DNA of 48,263 bases, taken from assembly GCA_017647145.1 (NCBI GenBank), contig JAGCLD010000012.1:1-48263 (forward strand), read 5' to 3'. Made by a program: the position numbers and the translations under genes. Below the pieces are notes generated by a model. The model worked only from the letters and a program-made list of their open reading frames with translations, was not told the origin of the DNA and searched no databases. Positions 17,638-26,633 of this stretch are shown here, in pieces; the first letter of the stretch is position 1, and the number at the start of each line of letters is the position of its first letter. The stretch comes from Paludibacteraceae bacterium. GTDB taxonomy: Bacteria > Bacteroidota > Bacteroidia > Bacteroidales > Paludibacteraceae.

Positions 17638-19143
17638 ATGAACAAAGAAATCGAATTATCAGCCAATGAAGTAGTGGCTTATTTGAAAAAACCTTCTACA
17701 CAATTCACGAAAGAAGACATCATCCGTTACATTACGGAGAACGAAATTCCAATGGTGAATTTCATGTATCCGGCTGAAGACGGACGTGTAAAAACATTAA
17801 ACTTTGTAGTTAACAACTTAGCTTACCTCGAAACTATTCTTACATGCGGAGAAAGAGTAGACGGTTCAAGCCTATTCCCTTCTTATGTGGAAGCTGGTAA
17901 TAGTGACTTATACGTACTACCAAGATTCTCTACAGCTTTCCTTGACCCATTTGCAGAAATCCCAACCCTGTGTATGCTCTGCTCATTCTTCGACAAAGAA
18001 GGAAAACCATTCGGAGGCTCACCTGAAAATACACTCCGTCGTGCTGCACAAGCTTTCACAGAAAAGACAGGACTCACCTTTGAAGCAATGGGTGAATTGG
18101 AATACTATGTCATCGCACCTGATGACGAAATGTTCCCTGCCACCAACCAACGTGGATACCATGAATCTGGACCATACGCCAAGTTCAATGAATTTAGAAA
18201 AAAATGTATGCTCTATGTAGCACACACTGGTGGATTGATTAAATACGGACACTCTGAAGTGGGTAACTTCAAGTTGAATGGAAAGGTTTACGAACAAAAC
18301 GAAATAGAATTCTTGCCTTGTCCGGTAGAAACTGCAGCTGACCAATTAACTCTCGCAAAATGGGTAATCCGTAACTTGGCTTACGAATTAGGATTAGACA
18401 TCACATTCGCTCCGAAGATCACTGTAGGTAAAGCAGGTTCCGGATTGCACGTTCACATGCGCTTGATGAAGGACGGCAAAAACTGCATGGTTGAAAACGG
18501 ACAACTTTCTACATACGCAAGAAAAGCCATCGGTGGTATGATGGTACTTGCGCCTTCTATCACTGCTTTTGGAAACAGAAACCCAACTTCTTACTTCCGT
18601 TTAGTACCTCACCAAGAAGCTCCTACCAACGTATGCTGGGGCGACAGAAACCGCTCTGTGCTGGTACGTGTCCCACTCGGATGGACAGCAGACACTGACA
18701 TGTGCGCTATTGCTAACCCATTAGAGACTGCCGCTCACTTTGACACTACTCAAAAACAAACTGTTGAAATGCGCTCACCGGACGGATCTGCTGACGTTTA
18801 CTTCTTAATGGCCGGATTATGCGTGGCTTGCAGATACGGATTAGAACAAGCTAATTCTTTAGAGATTGCACAAAACACATACGTTGATGGTGATATCCAT
18901 AGCGAAAAGAATCGTGCTCTACTCGCTGGGTTAGAACAACTCCCTACTTGCTGTGTGGAATCTGGCGACTGGCTTGAAAAACAAAGAAGTGTGTTTGAAG
19001 CTGAAGGCGTATTCAATGCTCGCGCTATCGACGGAATGATTGCAAACCTACGCAAAATGGACGATAAAGGTCTATACGCTAAAGTTCAAAACGACGAACC
19101 TAAATTATTAGCACTCGTTGAACAATACTTCCACTGTGGATAG
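17638..19143 (+). CDS. glnA: Glutamine synthetase, type I-like
   Basis: 501-residue glutamine synthetase making glutamine from glutamate, ammonia and ATP. Beta-grasp N-terminal domain ('GRVKTLNFVVNN', 'ERVDGSSLF'), then the catalytic domain with 'GELEYYV', 'YGHSEVGNFK', 'KAGSGLHVHMRL' (ammonia/glutamate loop), 'GNRNPTSYFRLVPHQEAPTNVCW' region and 'VEMRSPDGSADVYF' (ATP/metal site). The NLYDLP adenylylation site of enterobacterial GlnA is not seen, so control is probably not by adenylylation. It has its own promoter and terminator. Length is slightly above the classic 470 residues. Confidence 0.93.
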   Translation: MNKEIELSANEVVAYLKKPSTQFTKEDIIRYITENEIPMVNFMYPAEDGRVKTLNFVVNNLAYLETILTCGERVDGSSLFPSYVEAGNSDLYVLPRFSTAFLDPFAEIPTLCMLCSFFDKEGKPFGGSPENTLRRAAQAFTEKTGLTFEAMGELEYYVIAPDDEMFPATNQRGYHESGPYAKFNEFRKKCMLYVAHTGGLIKYGHSEVGNFKLNGKVYEQNEIEFLPCPVETAADQLTLAKWVIRNLAYELGLDITFAPKITVGKAGSGLHVHMRLMKDGKNCMVENGQLSTYARKAIGGMMVLAPSITAFGNRNPTSYFRLVPHQEAPTNVCWGDRNRSVLVRVPLGWTADTDMCAIANPLETAAHFDTTQKQTVEMRSPDGSADVYFLMAGLCVACRYGLEQANSLEIAQNTYVDGDIHSEKNRALLAGLEQLPTCCVESGDWLEKQRSVFEAEGVFNARAIDGMIANLRKMDDKGLYAKVQNDEPKLLALVEQYFHCG

Positions 19144-19164
19144 CATACGTAGGAAGACTTTCCA

Positions 19165-21234
19165 TTAAATAGAAAAACGCAACAATAAGCGGAAATCTGT
19201 CTTACGATTTCCGCTTATTTTATCATGACTCGATCCTATGGCAGAACGATTATCTGCATACACCGTCTGAGCCACCTTAAACCAAATACTGAGCCAAGAC
19301 TTCAAACTATACTTTAAGTTCAAATAATACCGACAACCACTCCCATAGGAAATAGGATTGGAAAACGCATATAACACATCGTTCTCATAGATATATATTC
19401 TATTATCATAGGTATCTGTATGAAACATCTGAAAACGAAGGTTACCACTGAGAGGAAAATGGGGATTATTATAACCTATGTCTTGGGCAAGGCTGTAACC
19501 ATAACTGTTTTCCTGTTGACTTATCTTACAAAGATTACCATCCAAGCGAGTCTTGAAACTAAAACACTGATAGTGGTAAACAAGATGATAGCGCAGTTGT
19601 ACTTTATGAAGGGGAAGTACGGCCTCTTCCACATTAGTCATCTTCTGTTTCCAACGACCTTTAAGACTCATGCTCAAAAAACGATTAGGTGTATAAGTAC
19701 TCTCTAACATATAATCAAATCCCTCTGATGGTTTATCAATTCCATATTGAGGATACGGAAAACGAAACACATCTGCATAAGCAGTGAATTTCCAATAACG
19801 CATAGGAGATGTCTCCACTCCTACATATAAACCTTGCTCATTGCGCATAGAAGAACTCTCCGAAAAACTATTTCCCCACATGCTATTATACTCTCCGGAA
19901 TAATGACGATGTAGGGCCACAAGACCTAATGCATCACATGGATAAAACTTCATGCCATTTACACTCGCCCAGCCTAATCGATGTGTCATGGCTGTCTCTC
20001 CAAAAAATAGAAAGTTAGACACTCTCCATTGATAATCAACACTACCACTCAACTGCATTTGTCCTTCTACACTGGGCTGATTATAGAGAGTTGGTGCTAC
20101 ATACAAGGGAAGACTCAAATAATTAAACAACACATTGGCGCCTATCCGAAACTTAGCATATTGAACACTCACATTCATCCCGGCTGTATGCACACCTACT
20201 GTATGGCGTTTCGCATATTCAGACTCCGTACGATGTAGCCCGGTTTCTGATATAGAATGAACATATCCTCCTGTTGTGTCTGCATCCAGACGTCTGTACG
20301 AATAAAAGCCTGTCCAACGCCAATGACCCCACTTCAAGGTAGTTCCCACTCCTCTAAAGTAATTGTACTCATTAGTAGAACTACTCTTTCTCAACAAGGC
20401 ACTACCTGACTTTATACTACTCAAAGAGGCCGACTTTGATAACCTAAAGTCACTATTCAACAACAAACCCTGACCAAACTTAGCCTTAAAGTCGCCCAAT
20501 ACTAATGTCTGAACACACCCTACATCACTCAATTGAATGTGACCTCCGTAAAAATCAAAGCCCTTATTATACACACCCCAAAACTGTTCCCCCGCGTCCT
20601 TTTCTACCCGCAATCCTACATCCACATATTTACAATAGCGGAAGTTATAACGTAATGATGTGTAGAACGCATCTCCCTTATAAGCAGACGTTGGCTCTGA
20701 TTCTTCTAGCACATATTCATCTTCATTCAACAGACGATAACCCTCTTTGGTCTCTGCTCCTCTATCCAAACGTAGCAAAACTTGATGACGCCCGTACCTA
20801 AACACTTCCTTAAAATGGAAAGGCAACGCCTTATCTGACGAATCCACTTCTCCTACATACACAAAAGGAAGTAGATTGCGAATATGATAACTCTCCATGC
20901 CCTCAATTAATCTGAGTTCATAAATGGTCTGCATCTTTCCATGACGATACAAATAATAGAGAAGATTCTCCACCTGTAAATCTGACAACACATGCAGTCG
21001 TTCTAATTCTTCCTTGTTGGTGTTGTTAAGATTGATAGGATGCTCAAGAAAATAACCCAATGTTGCATACAGTTCTTCCCACTCAGGCAACTCACCATCC
21101 TCCTCACTTAGCTGATAGTAGACATCTTGAATGATATTCTCCACTTCTGCATGAGATTGGGTTTGCTGGGCAACAACTGATGTAAACAACAAACAAAGCA
21201 AAACAATATGTAGACTTCTTATCAACCTCATCAA
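19165..21234 (-). CDS. Helix-hairpin-helix and outer-membrane barrel protein
   Basis: 689-residue exported protein with signal peptide (ending about residue 22, 'VVAQQ'). Residues about 45-130 contain ComEA-type helix-hairpin-helix units ('INLNNTNKEELERLHVLSDLQVENLL', 'IYELRLIEGMESYHIRNLLPFV'). From about residue 150 to the end it is alternating aromatic/polar strands ending '...DFRLLLRFSI', consistent with an outer-membrane beta-barrel. The combination recurs as a hypothetical family in Bacteroidota; its function is unknown, and HhH units suggest DNA or protein contact at the surface or periplasm. Its start overlaps the upstream gene's stop by 4 bases (ATGA). Confidence 0.75.
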   Translation of the reverse strand: MMRLIRSLHIVLLCLLFTSVVAQQTQSHAEVENIIQDVYYQLSEEDGELPEWEELYATLGYFLEHPINLNNTNKEELERLHVLSDLQVENLLYYLYRHGKMQTIYELRLIEGMESYHIRNLLPFVYVGEVDSSDKALPFHFKEVFRYGRHQVLLRLDRGAETKEGYRLLNEDEYVLEESEPTSAYKGDAFYTSLRYNFRYCKYVDVGLRVEKDAGEQFWGVYNKGFDFYGGHIQLSDVGCVQTLVLGDFKAKFGQGLLLNSDFRLSKSASLSSIKSGSALLRKSSSTNEYNYFRGVGTTLKWGHWRWTGFYSYRRLDADTTGGYVHSISETGLHRTESEYAKRHTVGVHTAGMNVSVQYAKFRIGANVLFNYLSLPLYVAPTLYNQPSVEGQMQLSGSVDYQWRVSNFLFFGETAMTHRLGWASVNGMKFYPCDALGLVALHRHYSGEYNSMWGNSFSESSSMRNEQGLYVGVETSPMRYWKFTAYADVFRFPYPQYGIDKPSEGFDYMLESTYTPNRFLSMSLKGRWKQKMTNVEEAVLPLHKVQLRYHLVYHYQCFSFKTRLDGNLCKISQQENSYGYSLAQDIGYNNPHFPLSGNLRFQMFHTDTYDNRIYIYENDVLYAFSNPISYGSGCRYYLNLKYSLKSWLSIWFKVAQTVYADNRSAIGSSHDKISGNRKTDFRLLLRFSI
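19184..19219. terminator. glnA terminator inside the convergent coding region
   Basis: 14-bp stem AATAAGCGGAAATC / GATTTCCGCTTATT with an 8-base loop, then TTATC. It lies within the last codons of the leftward HhH-barrel gene. Confidence 0.75.
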
Positions 21235-22049
21235 CGGATTGTATAACGAACATTACCCAGAGTGTTCACACCCAACAAGGGGTCCCACTCACAATGAAGA
21301 TCAAACCGAAAACCACCAAAGCAAAGGTTAACTCCCAAACATGGAGTAAAACTACGATGTGCATAACCACCTAATTTTACACCAAATTGCTCCATTATTT
21401 GATACTCCAACCCTGTTGCAACACGAAACGGGCTCCTCACCTCTTTATCTATCTGTACTGTCCATGTAAACTTATCCAAGAAATGATATGCACTACCAAT
21501 ACTGAATAAAGCTGGTATTTTCTTCTCTACAAAGTCGCCTTTAACACTTTGTAAGAAGGGATTAAAGGCATGAAAACCTATATTCAGTCCTCTACACACA
21601 TTAACATTGATGCCAATCTGAGGGAAAACCGTACCTTTGTACCCGGTTTCATCACCAAAATATGCGGCATAATAATTGCACTGCAAACCAATAACAAAGC
21701 GATGATTAAAATTATGTGATAGACACACACCGGCCATAATGTCGCTATATTGCTTATAACCAAAGTGCATAAAAGCAACACCGACATTCAACCAACGATT
21801 GCAATATGACACTTGCGCACTCTTGCCGGATAGTTCGGAGAGTAAATATTTGTTTTCATATTGTAAAGCAAATGAAACTCCTTCTTGTGCTAAACTGGCT
21901 GGATTGGAAAAAGCATCCCATTGTTGGGTACGAGCAACAGATGTATTGGCGACGGAAGTGCCGGAAGGGATAATATCACTGATTTGTGCAAATGTCGAGA
22001 AACACAAACCGGCAATAATGGTGAGGAATATTAAACGTTTATTAGGCAT
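21231..22049 (-). CDS. Outer-membrane barrel protein, PorV/PorQ-like
   Basis: 272-residue exported protein with signal peptide (MPNKRLIFL..., cleavage near 'FAQ'). The start of the mature part, 'TSVANTSVARTQQWDAFSNPASLAQ', resembles the N-terminal 'plug' signature (alanine-rich, then 'NPA') of PorV/PorQ/FadL-like barrels, and the rest alternates as amphipathic strands. Some relatives belong to the T9SS machinery, fitting the T9SS cargo at 15673, but the assignment to PorQ is not secure. Start at 22049: the promoter -7 box ends only 4 bases upstream, so translation is probably leaderless. The alternative ATG at 22073 lies within the promoter. Co-transcribed with the HhH-barrel gene. Confidence 0.65.
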   Translation of the reverse strand: MPNKRLIFLTIIAGLCFSTFAQISDIIPSGTSVANTSVARTQQWDAFSNPASLAQEGVSFALQYENKYLLSELSGKSAQVSYCNRWLNVGVAFMHFGYKQYSDIMAGVCLSHNFNHRFVIGLQCNYYAAYFGDETGYKGTVFPQIGINVNVCRGLNIGFHAFNPFLQSVKGDFVEKKIPALFSIGSAYHFLDKFTWTVQIDKEVRSPFRVATGLEYQIMEQFGVKLGGYAHRSFTPCLGVNLCFGGFRFDLHCEWDPLLGVNTLGNVRYTIR

Positions 22050-22053
22050 GCAA

Positions 22054-22084
22054 CAAAGATACAACATACGCAATGAATACGCAA
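22054..22084 (-). promoter_or_regulatory. Leftward promoter of the outer-membrane gene pair
   Basis: On the minus strand: TTG at 22084-22082, 20-bp spacer, TATCTTTG at 22061-22054, then 4 bases to ATG 22049. Confidence 0.7.
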
Positions 22085-22108
22085 CTCAACATACTACAAC
22101 CACATAGA

Positions 22109-22690
22109 ATGCGCTCTCTGCTATTATGCCTACTATTCATAGCAACAGCTTCTTTTTCTCTTAAAGCGGATGGAGTGGAATTGATGGCACACGTGAGAGC
22201 GGGCGATACAATACCACTGGTCTTCTTGCGCGAAATTTACATATACCCACCCTTACGATTCAAAAGCAAAAAGCAAGAACGCTTCTACTGGAGAACCGTA
22301 CGTGATGTTAAAAAAACACTGCCCTATGCCAAATTAATTGCACATGAAATGCAGTTCACCGATTCAGTTCTTACTACTATACCACTCAAAAAGGACCAAC
22401 GTTCATACATGAACAAATACGAACGACAACTCTTCAGAAAGTATGAAAAAACATTCCGAGGAATGACTGCCAAACAAGGATTCATGCTCATGAAATTGGT
22501 TGACCGACAGTGTGATCAGACTTCATATGAAGTCATCAAATACTACAAAGGTGGATTCGTTGCTTTCTTCTGGCAAGGCATAGCACGACTTTTTGGAAAC
22601 GATCTAAAAGTTGAATTTGACGCTGAAATGAACGAACAAGACAAAATTGTAGAACGCGTCATCACACTCGTTGAAGCCGGACAACTATAA
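22109..22690 (+). CDS. DUF4294 family exported protein
   Basis: 193-residue exported protein. Signal peptide 'MRSLLLCLLFIATASFSLKA'. The mature part carries the DUF4294 pattern: 'GDTIPLVFLREIYIYPP', 'RFYWRTVRDVKKTLPYAKL', 'KTFRGMTAKQGFMLMKLVDRQCDQTSYEVI', 'AFFWQGIARLFGNDLK'. The family is confined to Bacteroidota, and its function is unknown. An in-frame ATG at 22073 would add 12 residues before the signal peptide; I prefer 22109 because it gives a normal leader and leaves the divergent promoter free. No promoter box of its own was found. Confidence 0.82.
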   Translation: MRSLLLCLLFIATASFSLKADGVELMAHVRAGDTIPLVFLREIYIYPPLRFKSKKQERFYWRTVRDVKKTLPYAKLIAHEMQFTDSVLTTIPLKKDQRSYMNKYERQLFRKYEKTFRGMTAKQGFMLMKLVDRQCDQTSYEVIKYYKGGFVAFFWQGIARLFGNDLKVEFDAEMNEQDKIVERVITLVEAGQL

Positions 22691-22737
22691 TCTCTCTACA
22701 CCCCTCATACATACAGCAAAACCCGCACACAAAAAGT

Positions 22738-22756
22738 AACGCACAACAACTGCGTT
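22738..22756 (+). terminator. Terminator after the DUF4294 gene
   Basis: Stem AACGCA / TGCGTT with loop CAACAAC, then TTTA. Confidence 0.6.
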
Positions 22757-22800
22757 TTTACTATTTTGCAAAACTATAAGAAACTATCTTACAGTTTGTA

Positions 22801-22831
22801 TTGATTATTCCAGTGTTTTTTTATACTTTTG
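22801..22831 (+). promoter_or_regulatory. rseC-rnf operon promoter
   Basis: TTG at 22801-22803, 20-bp spacer, TACTTTTG at 22824-22831; ATG 22 bases later. Confidence 0.65.
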
Positions 22832-22853
22832 TAGGCAGAAATGCAATGTAGAG

Positions 22854-23288
22854 ATGTCAAAAGCTAACTCTGTGATTGAACACACCGGTATTGTTGCCGA
22901 AAGACAAGGCAACAAGTTATTGGTAACCATCACCCAGATGGCTGCTTGTGCTGGTTGTCACGCACGCTCCGCTTGTGGGGCTGCTGACATGAGCGAAAAA
23001 CAAATTGAAGCTATCACCAATGACGACACTATCAAAGTTGGCGAAAATGTCATCATATACGGACAGCGACAACTGGGAATGAAAGCGGTCTTTCTCGCTT
23101 TCGTTCTTCCTTTTTTTATACTAATAGCCACTTTGTGCATCCTACAACGCACTGAGCTCCACGAAGCACTCAGAGGCACATTATCTTTGGTCACACTGAT
23201 TCCTTATTATAGCATACTTTCTTTTTTTAAGGACAAATTAAAACAGAGATTTATCTTTTATGCACGCAAAACTGAAGGGATGCAATAA
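22854..23288 (+). CDS. rseC: RseC/MucC family membrane protein (SoxR-reducing system type)
   Basis: 144-residue inner-membrane protein. The N-terminal domain carries the cysteine motif 'CAGCHARSACGAADMSEK' typical of RseC/MucC, followed by two transmembrane helices (about residues 78-97 and 107-125). In enterobacteria RseC works with Rsx/Rnf to reduce SoxR; in Bacteroidota the gene stands first in the rnf operon, as here, with 72 bases to rnfB. A role in assembly or redox maintenance of Rnf is inferred from this order. Confidence 0.88.
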   Translation: MSKANSVIEHTGIVAERQGNKLLVTITQMAACAGCHARSACGAADMSEKQIEAITNDDTIKVGENVIIYGQRQLGMKAVFLAFVLPFFILIATLCILQRTELHEALRGTLSLVTLIPYYSILSFFKDKLKQRFIFYARKTEGMQ

Positions 23289-23360
23289 AAGATTTTATAA
23301 CAAACAAACAATGACAACTTATTGATTAATTAAAATTTTCAACTATAAATTCTAACTAAT

Positions 23361-24254
23361 ATGAACCTGATTGTAGTATCATTAATTACACTGGGTATTA
23401 CTGGCTGTTTAGCTGCCATCATTCTATACGTGGCTGCCCAGAAATTTAAGGTATTTGAAGACCCACGCATCGAACAAGTGGAAGTTCTGCTTCCCGGTGC
23501 TAATTGTGGGGGATGTGGTTTTGCTGGATGTCGAAACTTTGCTGAAAGTTGCGTAAAAGCTGAATCAATGGAAGGACTTTTATGCCCTGTGGGAGGACAA
23601 CCTACCATGGAAAAAGTGGCAGAAGTGCTCGGAAGAACTGCTGCAGCAGCAGACCCAATGGTGGCTGTCGTAAGATGTAACGGAACATGCACTAATCGAC
23701 CTAAAACAAGCCAATTTAATGGAACAAAAAACTGCCAAATCGTATCTAACCTCTATGGTGGAGAAACTGGCTGTTCTTTTGGTTGCATAGGCTTTGGTGA
23801 CTGTGCCACTGCTTGCAAGTTTGATGCCTTACACATCAACCCCGAAAGTGGACTCCCTGAAGTGGATGAAGAAAAATGTACAGCTTGCGGCGCTTGCGTG
23901 AAAGCTTGTCCTAAGCAAATCATTGAATTGCGTAAAAAGGGACCTAAATCACGTCGTATATTCGTTAGTTGCGTCAATAAAGACAAAGGTGGAGTCGCTC
24001 GTAAAGCTTGTTCTGCGGCTTGTATCGGATGTGGAAAGTGCGCTAAAGAATGTCCATTTGAAGCTATCACAGTCGAAAACAACGTTGCTTACATTGACTT
24101 CACAAAATGTAGATTGTGTCGCAAGTGCGTTGCTGTGTGTCCTACTGGTGCTATACACGAAGTGAATTTCCCTGCTCGTGCCCCACAAGTTGAAAAAGAA
24201 GCAACTACTCCTAATAATGTTGCAAAAACAACTGAGGAAACTACAAACAATTAA
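23361..24254 (+). CDS. rnfB: Rnf complex subunit B (Fe-S electron carrier)
   Basis: 297-residue ferredoxin-like subunit of the Rnf ferredoxin:NAD+ oxidoreductase. An N-terminal membrane helix (about 3-25) is followed by the [4Fe-4S] motif 'GANCGGCGFAGC' and cysteines at 'GLLCPVGG'. Multiple CxxCxxCxxxC clusters follow: 'CTACGACVKACP', 'CIGCGKCAKECP' and 'CRLCRKCVAVCP', plus the cysteines in 'GCSFGCIGFGDCATAC'. It receives electrons from reduced ferredoxin. The C-terminal about 25 residues are a Thr/Asn/Glu-rich tail. Second gene in the operon, 33 bases before rnfC. Confidence 0.95.
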   Translation: MNLIVVSLITLGITGCLAAIILYVAAQKFKVFEDPRIEQVEVLLPGANCGGCGFAGCRNFAESCVKAESMEGLLCPVGGQPTMEKVAEVLGRTAAAADPMVAVVRCNGTCTNRPKTSQFNGTKNCQIVSNLYGGETGCSFGCIGFGDCATACKFDALHINPESGLPEVDEEKCTACGACVKACPKQIIELRKKGPKSRRIFVSCVNKDKGGVARKACSAACIGCGKCAKECPFEAITVENNVAYIDFTKCRLCRKCVAVCPTGAIHEVNFPARAPQVEKEATTPNNVAKTTEETTNN

Positions 24255-24287
24255 TCCTAACTAAACAATTCTAAATTACTAAGCATA

Positions 24288-25622
24288 ATGAAAACATTTA
24301 GAATCGGAGGTGTACATCCACATGAGAACAAAATCTCTGCCGGACAAAAAATCCAAAATGCACCACTGCCTAACCAAGCTATTGTGTTGCTCGCACAACA
24401 CTTAGGAGCACCTGCTACTCCTATTGTAGAAAAAGGTACGGAAGTTAAAGTCGGACAACTCATTGCTACTGCGTCTGGGTTTATTTCGGCTAATGTACAC
24501 TCACCTGTATCTGGTAAAGTAGCTAAAATTGACACCATCGTTGACGGATGGGGAATGAAAACACCTGCTGTATTCATCGACGTAGAAGGAGATGAATGGA
24601 TGGAAAATATTGATCGTTCTTCTGATATCAAACCTGTATGTAAACTTGAACCGGCTGACATTGTTAAGAAAATCGGAGAGGCCGGAATAGTAGGACTCGG
24701 TGGAGCATGCTTCCCTACACATGTAAAATTATCTCCTCCTCCCGGAAAGAAAGCAGAAGTATTGATTATCAACGCTGTAGAATGTGAACCTTATCTCACT
24801 TGTGACCACCAACTCATGATGGAACACGGCGAAGAAATCATGATTGGTATCGGAATCATCATGAAGGCCATCGGAGTTAATAAAACGATTGTCGGCATTG
24901 AAAACAACAAACCTGATGCTATCGCACACATGAAAGCATTGGCCTCAAAAGTAATGGGCGTAGAAGTCACTCCACTCAAACTCAAATATCCACAAGGAGG
25001 AGAAAAACAACTCATCGATGCCTGCATCGGACGTCAAGTTCCAAGTGGTGCTCTTCCTATTGAAGTTGGAGCCGTGGTGCAAAACGTAGCTACCGTTTAC
25101 GCTATTTATGAAGCCGTACAGAAAAACAAACCACTAATCGAACGCGTTGTCACTGTCACTGGTAAAGCAGTACAAACTCCAGGAAACTTCAGGGTTCGTT
25201 TTGGTACTCCTCTTTCCACACTCCTGGATATGGCGGGCGGAATACCTGAAAACACGGGTAAAATCATTGCCGGAGGACCTATGATGGGACGCGCAATGAG
25301 CAACATCAATATGCCGGCTAACAAACGTATTTCTGGTCTCCTAATGCTCCCAAGTGAAGAATCTATCAGACAAGAACCTCAAAACTGTATTCGATGCGCT
25401 AAGTGTATAGGGGCTTGTCCTATGGGACTTGAACCTTACTTGTTGGCTAAACAGGCTGAACTGGGCTTATGGGACGAAATGGAACAACACCACATTATGG
25501 ATTGTATCGAATGTGGATGCTGCTTGTTCACATGTCCGAGCCGTCGCCCGCTATTAGACTATGTACGCATGGGTAAAAACAAAGTTGGCGGAATCATCCG
25601 TGCACGTAATATGAAAAAATAA
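24288..25622 (+). CDS. rnfC: Rnf complex subunit C (NADH-binding, flavin, Fe-S)
   Basis: 444-residue peripheral subunit that hands electrons to NAD+. Opening 'GGVHPHENK' is the RnfC N-terminal signature; the central part ('GEAGIVGLGGACFPTHVK', 'INAVECEPYLTCDH') is the NADH/FMN-binding fold shared with complex I subunit NuoF. Two [4Fe-4S] motifs follow: 'CIRCAKCIGACP' and 'CIECGCCLFTCP'. Length is short for the family (some RnfC have long Ala-rich C-terminal tails), as is usual in Bacteroidota. Confidence 0.95.
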   Translation: MKTFRIGGVHPHENKISAGQKIQNAPLPNQAIVLLAQHLGAPATPIVEKGTEVKVGQLIATASGFISANVHSPVSGKVAKIDTIVDGWGMKTPAVFIDVEGDEWMENIDRSSDIKPVCKLEPADIVKKIGEAGIVGLGGACFPTHVKLSPPPGKKAEVLIINAVECEPYLTCDHQLMMEHGEEIMIGIGIIMKAIGVNKTIVGIENNKPDAIAHMKALASKVMGVEVTPLKLKYPQGGEKQLIDACIGRQVPSGALPIEVGAVVQNVATVYAIYEAVQKNKPLIERVVTVTGKAVQTPGNFRVRFGTPLSTLLDMAGGIPENTGKIIAGGPMMGRAMSNINMPANKRISGLLMLPSEESIRQEPQNCIRCAKCIGACPMGLEPYLLAKQAELGLWDEMEQHHIMDCIECGCCLFTCPSRRPLLDYVRMGKNKVGGIIRARNMKK

Positions 25623-25642
25623 CTGACTAAAGATAATATAAG

Positions 25643-26605
25643 ATGAATAATTTAATAGTTTCACCGGCTCCTCATGCTCACAGCGGAGACACAGTCAGAA
25701 GGAATATGCTGAACGTAATTATTGCCCTCGTTCCTGCTTATTTAGTGTCCTTGTTTTATTTCGGATTAGGAGCTTTCATCGTAAGCGCAACGGCTATTGT
25801 TGCCTGCGTCGTATTTGAATTTCTCATTCAACGTTTCTTGCTGAAACAAAATAATTCTATTGGCGATTTTTCGGCTATCCTCACAGGTCTATTGCTCGGA
25901 TTCAACCTCCCTTCTAATCTTCCTATTTGGATTGTTGTAATTGGCGCTCTTGTAGCTATCGGAGTAGGTAAAATGTCCTTCGGAGGACTCGGAAACAACC
26001 TCTTCAATCCCGCTTTGGTTGGACGCGTATTCTTGCTCATCTCTTTCCCGGCTCCTATGACCACATGGCCAAGACCCATCGCTTGGAATTCCTCATACTT
26101 AGATGCTGAAACTGCTGCTACCCCACTCTCGTTAATCAAGGAAAACGGAGCTGAAGCACTTCCTGCTATGTGGGAAATGTTCATCGGAAACATGGGTGGC
26201 TCATTAGGAGAAGTTTCTGCCATTGCACTCCTTATTGGAGGTATATTCCTAATCTGCACACGCACTATCACATGGCACATTCCAGTGAGCATCTTAACTA
26301 CTGTGGCTGCCTTTACAGGTATTCTTTATGCTTGCGATGTTATCAATGTCACTCCTCTCTTCCACTTATGTGCCGGGGGTATGATGTTGGGGGCTATCTT
26401 CATGGCTACCGACTATGTCACATCGCCTATGAGCGCTTCTGGACAAATCATTTATGGTATCGGCATTGGAATCATCACAGTAGTAATCCGCGTATTCGGA
26501 GCTTATCCTGAAGGTATGTCATTTGCCATCCTCATTATGAATGCTGTCACTCCATTGCTCAACACTTATCTCCGCCCAAAACGATTCGGAGAAAATAAAA
26601 AATAA
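25643..26605 (+). CDS. rnfD: Rnf complex subunit D (membrane flavoprotein)
   Basis: 320-residue integral membrane subunit with about eight to ten transmembrane helices and the covalent FMN attachment motif 'DAETAATPL' (predicted flavin-bearing Thr160, in place of the usual S/T-GAT). It forms part of the ion-translocating core of Rnf with RnfE, RnfA and RnfG. The start 'MNNLIVSPAPHAHSGDT' matches the conserved RnfD N-terminus. Confidence 0.94.
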   Translation: MNNLIVSPAPHAHSGDTVRRNMLNVIIALVPAYLVSLFYFGLGAFIVSATAIVACVVFEFLIQRFLLKQNNSIGDFSAILTGLLLGFNLPSNLPIWIVVIGALVAIGVGKMSFGGLGNNLFNPALVGRVFLLISFPAPMTTWPRPIAWNSSYLDAETAATPLSLIKENGAEALPAMWEMFIGNMGGSLGEVSAIALLIGGIFLICTRTITWHIPVSILTTVAAFTGILYACDVINVTPLFHLCAGGMMLGAIFMATDYVTSPMSASGQIIYGIGIGIITVVIRVFGAYPEGMSFAILIMNAVTPLLNTYLRPKRFGENKK

Positions 26606-26633
26606 GATGTCTAACCCTCCAAAGTAGAAAATC

